From: DAOTTW01 sp034437615 | GTDB lineage: Bacteria; Chloroflexota; Anaerolineae; Aggregatilineales; Phototrophicaceae | Direction: 5' to 3' | DNA length: 6,213 nucleotides | Assembly (NCBI GenBank): GCA_034437615.1 | Contig: DAOTTW010000372.1 | Location: 1-6,213 of the forward strand | Shown: piece after piece, positions 1 to 4,327 of the stretch | Position numbering within the stretch: position 1 is the first letter of the stretch | How the letters are laid out: each line of letters opens with the position of its first letter | Position numbers and translations under genes: made by a program | The notes under the pieces: model-generated | Seen by the model: the letters and a program-made list of their open reading frames with translations, nothing else | What the model was told of the DNA's origin: nothing | Databases searched by the model: none

Positions 1-489
1 GGTGCGTACTTTTGTGGCCGGGAACAGCAGCAAAAATGCACCCATAACGCCCGAAATCGCACCGCTAGCCCCGATGATGAAGCCGCCATAGCCGGGAACG
101 CCCACACTGCATGTGACGCCACCGAACAGCGCATGAGCCGTGTGCGCCGCAAAACCTGAAATCAGATAAAAAATCAGGAAATTGCGATGGCCGAAGTACG
201 ATTCGACCTTCGGGCCGAACACCCACAGAAACAACATGTTCATCAGCAGGTGCGCCAGGCTGCCATGCAAGAACAGACTGAAAAGGCCATTGCGCAGCAG
301 GATGCCGAGCGGTTGTTCGCCCACATAGCACACGCTCAGCGCGAACTTCTCGAAGAAAGCGATACGCGCAGCATCGCCGCCGAAGCCGACGCCGAACTGC
401 ACGCTGAAGACCGCGATGTTTATCAACAGCAGGAAAAACGTGATGTAGCCGCGAAACGATGTGCGGCCAAATGTCCCAATAGGTAACAT
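1..489 (-). CDS. Rhomboid family intramembrane serine protease (3' part beyond window)
   Basis: This is the N-terminal 163 codons of a rhomboid protease, an integral membrane enzyme that cuts other membrane proteins within or next to a transmembrane helix. The gene continues past the left edge. The TM2 motif HGSLAHLLMN gives H75, H80 and N84, matching GlpG H145, H150 and N154. GASGA at 140-144 carries the nucleophile S142, at the start of TM4. WVFGPKVE at 89-96 and GHRN at 100-103 are also typical of the family. The catalytic His in TM6 lies outside the window, so activity is predicted but not proven. An in-frame TAG 9 nt upstream makes ATG 489 the first possible start; a G-rich GGCGGGG lies just before it. 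The spacing shows an operon with the upstream paralogue at 499-1176, and the two align without gaps from their starts to N84. The substrate is unknown. Confidence 0.93.
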   Translation of the reverse strand, partial: MLPIGTFGRTSFRGYITFFLLLINIAVFSVQFGVGFGGDAARIAFFEKFALSVCYVGEQPLGILLRNGLFSLFLHGSLAHLLMNMLFLWVFGPKVESYFGHRNFLIFYLISGFAAHTAHALFGGVTCSVGVPGYGGFIIGASGAISGVMGAFLLLFPATKVRT

Positions 490-498
490 AGACCCCGC

Positions 499-1176
499 CT
501 AATCCAGATGCTCAAATGGATCGACCTTCGGCGCAGACTTGAACAGCGTCACGACGAAGACGACCAGCATCCCGAAGAAGAAGCCGATAATCTCATCCCA
601 GAATGGCGTCAGTTGACCTGACAGCACATCATTCTCACCGAAGATCGACGCCACCAGATAGAACAGAATGAACAAAAACGCCGGAACGTTATAGCCACGC
701 GATAGCAGAATGACATCCACGCGCTTATTCGGGAAGAGCAACAAAAACGCACCCAGGAGCGCCGCAATCGCACCGCTTGGCCCGAATAACGTCTGACATT
801 CACCAGGGCTGAGCAGTAGGTTTGCACCATGCCCGACCAGGCCCGCCAGCAGGAAGAACCCCACAAAGTTGCGATGCCCAAGCCAACGCTCGACCAGTGG
901 CCCGAAGACCCACAGCGTCAGCATATTCAGGAACAAATCAAAGATGGATAGATGCAAAAACATGCTGCGCACAGCGTCCGTCAGGCTGTGTATGAACGAC
1001 TGTTGGCCTAGCGTACAGGTCACCAGGGCGTAATCTTGCAGCATACTCTCGAAGGGCTGTGCCGCACGTGCGGAAATCACAATGGCCCACGTAAAGAAGT
1101 AAACGCTAATCACCAGCAACGCAAAAACCCCATAGGGGCGGTAATTGACTAGGCCAGCTCGTCTGTGTAATCTCAT
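499..1176 (-). CDS. Rhomboid-like membrane protein, probable pseudoprotease (225 aa)
   Basis: This complete rhomboid-fold protein has about six hydrophobic segments, the usual bacterial core size. Numbered from ATG 1176 it keeps H75, N84, the WVFGP and GHRN motifs and the serine motif GPSGA with S134. The second TM2 histidine (GlpG H150 position) is D80, in HLSIFDLFLN. The TM6 region reads WDEIIGFFFG where active enzymes have A-H-x-G-G, so the catalytic His is E195. Loss of the general-base His should abolish proteolysis, so the likely role is non-catalytic, as in inactive rhomboids that bind or chaperone clients; that role is inference. An in-frame TTG at 1197 would add seven residues. ATG 1176 is preferred because GGGAA sits 6 nt upstream and it aligns with the start of the neighbouring paralogue. 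It is the first gene of a two-gene operon. Confidence 0.9.
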   Translation of the reverse strand: MRLHRRAGLVNYRPYGVFALLVISVYFFTWAIVISARAAQPFESMLQDYALVTCTLGQQSFIHSLTDAVRSMFLHLSIFDLFLNMLTLWVFGPLVERWLGHRNFVGFFLLAGLVGHGANLLLSPGECQTLFGPSGAIAALLGAFLLLFPNKRVDVILLSRGYNVPAFLFILFYLVASIFGENDVLSGQLTPFWDEIIGFFFGMLVVFVVTLFKSAPKVDPFEHLD

Positions 1177-1213
1177 GGCCAATTCCCACGATAACAACCT
1201 GTTGTCTAAGCAA

Positions 1214-1243
1214 AGATTAGCACAAGCCGACCATCTGATGCAA
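1214..1243 (-). promoter_or_regulatory. Possible promoter of the rhomboid operon
   Basis: On the minus strand TTGCAT (1243-1238) is followed after 18 nt by TAATCT (1219-1214), with a TGC just upstream that would act as an extended -10. It lies about 40 nt upstream of ATG 1176. The -10 is a poor match to TATAAT, so this is only a candidate. Confidence 0.3.
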
Positions 1244-1442
1244 GCAACGTTAGGGCAACGCTCAGGCCAGTCATCACCTGACCCGTTTGCGCTGGGTTGA
1301 TGGCATAGGCCGTTATGCCTTGCTTAGTCCCTTAGTCCCGCTATGTCTGTTTTATACACTTTGCTACATCTTTTTGTGTTAGGCTAACTCGTATGGGCGC
1401 AAAGCAGCTTACAAATCCATGACAAAAATCATTGAGAAACAA

Positions 1443-1471
1443 TTGACAAAGTGCACGATTGATGATGTAAT
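1443..1471 (+). promoter_or_regulatory. Sigma70-type promoter for the secreted-protein gene
   Basis: A perfect -35 TTGACA (1443-1448) is followed after exactly 17 nt by TGTAAT (1466-1471), five of six matches to TATAAT. It points at the gene starting at 1625. Transcription would begin near 1478 and leave a leader of about 147 nt, long enough to hold the small ORF at 1548. Confidence 0.6.
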
Positions 1472-1547
1472 CTTAATTAATACGCCGCCCTTTTGGTGTT
1501 AGCATAAGAACAGAGCGTTAGACCACATCATAGGCAGACTCAAAAAA

Positions 1548-1628
1548 ATGTCTTGTTGCGAAATTGCAGAATTAAAAAGCTGTACTATACAAAAAAGTGA
1601 CAAACATAAAGGTGGCGTCCGATCATGA
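1548..1628 (+). CDS. Possible 26-aa leader peptide overlapping the next start (ATGA)
   Basis: An ATG at 1548 opens 26 codons: MSCCEIAELKSC (residues 1-12), then a lysine-rich stretch ending GGVRS. The TGA stop (1626-1628) overlaps the ATG of the secreted-protein gene (1625-1627) as ATGA, the arrangement typical of translational coupling. Three cysteines occur in the first twelve residues. The nearest Shine-Dalgarno-like AGG (1532-1534) is 13 nt from the ATG, which is too far to be good, and an ORF this short can arise by chance. No family is recognised. The peptide is a candidate only. Confidence 0.25.
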   Translation: MSCCEIAELKSCTIQKSDKHKGGVRS

Positions 1629-2290
1629 GACATATGCATAAAACCATAACCATAATCACAAGCCTGCTCGCGCTTTGCTTGCTATTGGTTGGCACCGTAC
1701 AAGCGCAGTTCCCGCCCGTACCAGGTGATTCTAGCGATGAAGCGGAAGCCGTAGAACCGTTCGAGATGCCCGTGCTGGATCAGCTAACGGGCCAGATGAT
1801 ACAGACCTCCCCCACTGGCGCACTCATCGAGCAGCCCAATGGCCTATACGTGCTTGCGCTAGAGAACGCCGACACAACGACGGCGTGGCGATACAGCCAG
1901 CCCTCCAGCGCACAGGGCACGGTCCAGACGCGGGCCGTCTCACGCGGGTGGCGTGAACAGAAGGGCTTGCGTGGCCAGGGGACGCTGACTGCTGAAGGGT
2001 TAGAACTGCGTTTGATCCTGCTGACGCCGTTCCTGAACCCCGAAACGGGCATCCTGAGCTATACGGTGCTGGTAACCGAAATTATCCAGCCACGCACAGA
2101 CGACCCCACCAGCGTCTTGCTGAACCGCACCTTTGATAGCCCGATGCAGCTTGAGGTTGACCTGAACACGCAATTTCTGGATTTGCTGGTCGAGGGCGTG
2201 AATGCCTCCGTAGCCAATCAGCGCGATTGCACCTGCCCACCGGGAACGCCGGGCTTCCTGTGTGAAATCTGCGAGAGTGGCGGCATTTAA
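1625..2290 (+). CDS. Secreted protein of unknown function with four-cysteine C-terminus (221 aa)
   Basis: No family is recognised. The N-terminus is a clear Sec signal peptide: basic residues R2, H3, H5 and K6, a hydrophobic core at about 8-22 and a VQA cleavage site before Q28. C8 of that core (C18 of the protein) is not in a lipobox, so the mature product is probably soluble or loosely cell-associated. Residues 28-48 are proline- and acid-rich and look like a flexible linker. The middle (about 70-190) has alternating hydrophobic patterns suggesting a beta-rich domain. The C-terminus has Cys at 202, 204, 213 and 216 in CTCPPGTPGFLCEIC, which resembles the end of an EGF-type repeat and could form two disulfides or bind metal. 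AAAGGTGG (1608-1615), 9 nt before ATG 1625, decides the start over the ATG at 1634. It converges on asnS. Its divergent placement beside two rhomboids is suggestive only. Confidence 0.8.
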   Translation: MRHMHKTITIITSLLALCLLLVGTVQAQFPPVPGDSSDEAEAVEPFEMPVLDQLTGQMIQTSPTGALIEQPNGLYVLALENADTTTAWRYSQPSSAQGTVQTRAVSRGWREQKGLRGQGTLTAEGLELRLILLTPFLNPETGILSYTVLVTEIIQPRTDDPTSVLLNRTFDSPMQLEVDLNTQFLDLLVEGVNASVANQRDCTCPPGTPGFLCEICESGGI

Positions 2291-2303
2291 GTTCGTGCTG
2301 TGT

Positions 2304-2324
2304 GTGGGCGGATAGTCCGCCCAC
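2304..2324. terminator. Stem-loop between convergent genes, probable bidirectional terminator
   Basis: GTGGGCGGA (2304-2312) and TCCGCCCAC (2316-2324) form a perfect, GC-rich 9-bp stem with loop TAG. It lies between the stop of the secreted-protein gene (2290) and the asnS stop (2339), so it can end transcription from both sides. There is no T-run on either flank, so it is not a textbook intrinsic terminator. It could instead be a repeat-family dyad or a barrier to RNA decay. Confidence 0.5.
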
Positions 2325-2338
2325 CACAAGCCGAAAAC

Positions 2339-3694
2339 CTACGGGTATTTGCGATTCAACAGGCGTGCATACGGTATCGTCTCGCGCACATGGCTCAGGC
2401 CGCAAATCCAGGCCACAGTCCGCTCAATCCCCTGACCAAAACCGGCATGAGGCACACTGCCATATTTGCGCAATTCCAGGTACCAGGCGTAATTTTCCGG
2501 TGGCAGGTGATGCTCCTTGATCTTCTCTAGCAGCAAATCCGCGTCGTAGATGCGCTCGCTACCGCCGCAAATCTCGCCGTAGCCTTCTGGGGCCAGCAAA
2601 TCCACACTGCGGCAGACTTCCGGGCGGCCCTCAACGGGCTGCATGTAAAACGCCTTGACCGCAGAGGGATAGTGATAGACGAACACCGGACGGTCAAACA
2701 TCTCTGCCAGGGCGGTTTCGTGCGGACTGCCGAAATCCTCGCCCCATTCGATCTTGAGCAGGTCTTTTTCTTTTTTTTCTTCTTCTGTGCCCTCTGCCAG
2801 CGCTGCCTGTTTTTGCTGTAGGCGCTGAACGGCTTCATCGTAGCTGATGCGGGCAAACGGCGCTTGGATGGCCTCTAGCTTGCTGATGTCACGCTCGATA
2901 AGGTCGAGTTCGGCGCGGTTCTTCGCCAACACCTGCTGCACGATGTAGCTGATAAGCTGTTCTTCGATCTCCATCAGGTCTTCCAGCGTGCAATAGGCAA
3001 TTTCCGGCTCCAGCATCCAGAATTCAATCAGGTGGCGGCGCGTCTTGGATTTTTCGGCGCGGAAGGTCGGCCCAAAGCAATACACCTTGCCAAAAGCGGC
3101 GGCGTTCGCTTCGTTATAGAGTTGGCCCGTCTGCGCAAGGTAGGCTTTTTCACCGAAGTAATCGACCTCGAATAGCGTTGTGGTCTCTTCGCCTGCTGCC
3201 GGGGTGATGATCGGTGTATCGACCAGCAAGAAGCCGTTATCGTCCAGCCAATCCCGCATGGCCTTGATGATGGTAGCGCGGATGCGCACAATGGCCCACT
3301 GATGATCGCTGCGCAGCCACAAATGCCGCCGGTCCATCAGGAATTCCACGCCGTGCTCTTTCGGCGTAATCGGGTATTCTTCGGTGAGTTGGTTGATTTG
3401 CAGTGTCTTGAGGCCAATTTCATAGCCACCGGGGATGCCGGGGGAGCGTTCGTCGGCACGCACCGCACCTGTAATGGTGATGGCCGATTCTTGCGTCAGT
3501 TGCTTGACCTTCTCAAACTCGGCTTCGTCCATATCTTTCTTGAAGGCCACACATTGCACCTGTCCGCTGCCATCGCGTAGCCGAATGAATTGCAGCTTGC
3601 CCTTGCCCGTGCGTGCCTTGACCCAGCCATGCAGCGTTACGTCCTGCCCGTTATGTTGGGCAATGTCACTGATCTTTATCGGGGTTGCCACCAT
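2339..3694 (-). CDS. asnS: Asparaginyl-tRNA synthetase (asparagine--tRNA ligase), 451 aa
   Basis: This class IIb aminoacyl-tRNA synthetase is a cytoplasmic dimer that charges tRNA-Asn with asparagine using ATP. The N-terminal OB-fold anticodon-binding domain (about 17-105) includes LHGWVKARTGKGKLQF. The catalytic core follows: a class II motif 1 region near 120-165, motif 2 at 211-231 (FRAEKSKTRRHL then EFWMLEPE, the signature separating AsnRS from AspRS), GEICGGSERI at 373-382, and motif 3 AGFGQGIERTVAW at 417-429 with R425. The C-terminal NRKYP is typical. Length is normal for the family. AAAGGA (3706-3701) sits 6 nt before ATG 3694. A charged, lysine/glutamate-rich stretch at about 293-312 precedes IEWGEDFGSPHE and looks like a lineage-specific loop insertion. 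The gene appears to be transcribed alone. Its presence suggests direct charging of tRNA-Asn. Confidence 0.97.
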   Translation of the reverse strand: MVATPIKISDIAQHNGQDVTLHGWVKARTGKGKLQFIRLRDGSGQVQCVAFKKDMDEAEFEKVKQLTQESAITITGAVRADERSPGIPGGYEIGLKTLQINQLTEEYPITPKEHGVEFLMDRRHLWLRSDHQWAIVRIRATIIKAMRDWLDDNGFLLVDTPIITPAAGEETTTLFEVDYFGEKAYLAQTGQLYNEANAAAFGKVYCFGPTFRAEKSKTRRHLIEFWMLEPEIAYCTLEDLMEIEEQLISYIVQQVLAKNRAELDLIERDISKLEAIQAPFARISYDEAVQRLQQKQAALAEGTEEEKKEKDLLKIEWGEDFGSPHETALAEMFDRPVFVYHYPSAVKAFYMQPVEGRPEVCRSVDLLAPEGYGEICGGSERIYDADLLLEKIKEHHLPPENYAWYLELRKYGSVPHAGFGQGIERTVAWICGLSHVRETIPYARLLNRKYP

Positions 3695-3737
3695 TCCTTA
3701 TCCTTTGTTTTGAGCAGATTTAAACTACTTCTGCGAT

Positions 3738-3766
3738 ATTGTATAGGTCTTGATCGTGAAATTCAG
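3738..3766 (-). promoter_or_regulatory. Probable asnS promoter
   Basis: On the minus strand TACAAT (3743-3738) matches five of six bases of the -10 consensus and lies 44 nt upstream of the asnS ATG. At a 17-nt spacing the -35 position (3761-3766) reads CTGAAT, a weak match, so an activator may help. The palindrome at 3765-3781 touches this -35 position. Confidence 0.45.
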
Positions 3767-3781
3767 TACAATTTGTGTACT
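3765..3781. promoter_or_regulatory. Operator-like palindrome at the asnS -35 region
   Basis: AGTACA (3765-3770), five bases, then TGTACT (3776-3781) form perfect 6-bp half-sites. The spacing suits a dimeric helix-turn-helix regulator. It overlaps the proposed -35 of asnS, where binding could repress or activate. The regulator is unknown. Confidence 0.4.
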
Positions 3782-3800
3782 TCTACAAAACCGTAATGAA

Positions 3801-3812
3801 TGAACACGTTCA
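3801..3812. promoter_or_regulatory. 12-bp perfect palindrome TGAACACGTTCA
   Basis: A perfect dyad in the spacer between asnS and the 111-aa gene. It lies about 65 nt upstream of the asnS -10 and 82 nt upstream of the plus-strand -10. It is operator-like in form. The half-sites resemble those of Gram-positive-type LexA boxes, but the spacing (GAAC, 2 nt, GTTC instead of 4 nt) is wrong for that. Confidence 0.3.
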
Positions 3813-3844
3813 ACTATTGTCGTAGATTGCGATATAAGTAAAAG

Positions 3845-3890
3845 TGAATAGCAAATGGGGCGAATCGGCACCATTTTCATCAGCTATTCA
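3845..3890. repeat. Nested inverted repeat just upstream of a -10 box
   Basis: Outer arms TGAATAGC (3845-3852) and GCTATTCA (3883-3890) are a perfect 8-bp match. Inside them AAATGG (3853-3858) and CCATTT (3871-3876) form a second arm pair around a 12-nt loop, with six unpaired bases (3877-3882) on the right side only. The structure ends at 3890, directly before the extended -10 at 3891-3899, and covers the -35 region. It could be a double operator or a cruciform. Read on the minus strand it could also be a distant weak terminator, since a T-rich stretch follows it. Confidence 0.45.
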
Positions 3891-3899
3891 TGGTATACT
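3891..3899 (+). promoter_or_regulatory. Extended -10 promoter of the 111-aa gene
   Basis: TGGTATACT gives the extended TGn element followed by TATACT (3894-3899), five of six matches to consensus. No good TTGACA lies at the -35 distance, which is common for extended -10 promoters. Transcription would start near 3906 and leave a leader of about 86 nt. Confidence 0.5.
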
Positions 3900-3991
3900 T
3901 GTGACATCTAACCAATGACGCATCGCCGCTCCTGTCGCCCCCTCGTTACTGGTCTAGGGTATCGCAAAATTAGTTTTATTGGAGGCTTCTC

Positions 3992-4327
3992 ATGCATGAT
4001 CGGGATGTCATGCAAGCGTATTATACCCGCGTGGATCGCCATTTTGACCCACAAACTGAAAGTTATACCGGAACCGATAGCCTGATTACGGCCCTGCGTC
4101 GTGGCTGGCAGATGGTCGGCACCGCACGCCGCGAAGACGTACTGCTGGGGCGCGGTGTGCGCCGCACCTCGCTGTATCACATCAGCCTGCGGCGCGACGA
4201 TGAAACCATGACGATGCCGATTGTCAGCAACCCGTACCTGCTGCGTGTGCTGGTTGATTACGAACTGAGCGTGCGTCACGTCGGTGACGAAGCCATTGCC
4301 GCGGAATTGGCCCAGCTACTCGCCTAA
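3992..4327 (+). CDS. Hypothetical protein, 111 aa, cytoplasmic
   Basis: No family is recognised. The coding case is good: GGAGG (3981-3985) lies 6 nt before ATG 3992 and an extended -10 promoter sits upstream. There is no signal peptide or membrane segment, so the product is cytoplasmic. It is rich in Arg and Asp. Patches that look conserved are DSLITALRRGW (29-39), GRGVRRTSLYHISLRRD (53-69), with an alternating beta-strand pattern, and MPIVSNPYLLRVL (75-87). The last 15 residues form a likely amphipathic helix. It reads as one small alpha/beta domain. Its last 12 bases overlap the last 12 bases of the convergent photolyase gene, so the two mRNAs can pair at their 3' ends. A 7-bp stem CGGCGCA/TGCGCCG (4346-4352, 4366-4372), 19 nt past the stop, could aid termination but has no T-run. 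Confidence 0.75.
   Translation: MHDRDVMQAYYTRVDRHFDPQTESYTGTDSLITALRRGWQMVGTARREDVLLGRGVRRTSLYHISLRRDDETMTMPIVSNPYLLRVLVDYELSVRHVGDEAIAAELAQLLA

Larger units (their letters stand above)
1177..1624. other. Divergent intergenic region, 448 nt, AT-rich in its right half
   Basis: The gap lies between the minus-strand rhomboid operon and the plus-strand secreted-protein gene, so it should carry both promoters. Small structures seen: an inverted repeat GGCATA/TATGCC (1302-1307, 1314-1319), an 8-bp tandem repeat CTTAGTCC twice (1323-1338), an 11-bp palindrome GTTAGGCTAAC (1378-1388) and three copies of TGACAAA (1420, 1444, 1598). No tRNA or recognisable riboswitch was seen. A possible 26-codon leader ORF occupies 1548-1628. 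Confidence 0.7.

Noticed and set aside
187..486. Plus-strand 99-codon ORF within the left rhomboid.
   Set aside because: It is antisense to a clear rhomboid gene; its glutamine/alanine-rich translation is typical of a shadow frame.
1204..1332. Open minus-strand frame of about 43 codons reading TAYAINPAQTGQV and ending IFA before a stop, upstream of the rhomboid operon.
   Set aside because: It lacks an upstream start codon, matches no family I recognise, and sits where a promoter is expected. It is most likely chance.
1646..1690. Possible lipoprotein lipobox at the signal-peptide cysteine (LALC).
   Set aside because: The residue before Cys is Leu, not Gly, Ala or Ser, and a good VQA signal peptidase I site follows.
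2771..2783. Programmed -1 frameshift at the A8 run in asnS.
   Set aside because: The in-frame protein is full length and complete through motif 3. No reason exists for a frameshift product, and no clear downstream stem was seen.
3801..3812. LexA/SOS box for the TGAACACGTTCA palindrome.
   Set aside because: The Gram-positive-type box is GAAC-N4-GTTC; here only 2 nt separate the half-sites, and neither flanking gene is a typical SOS gene.
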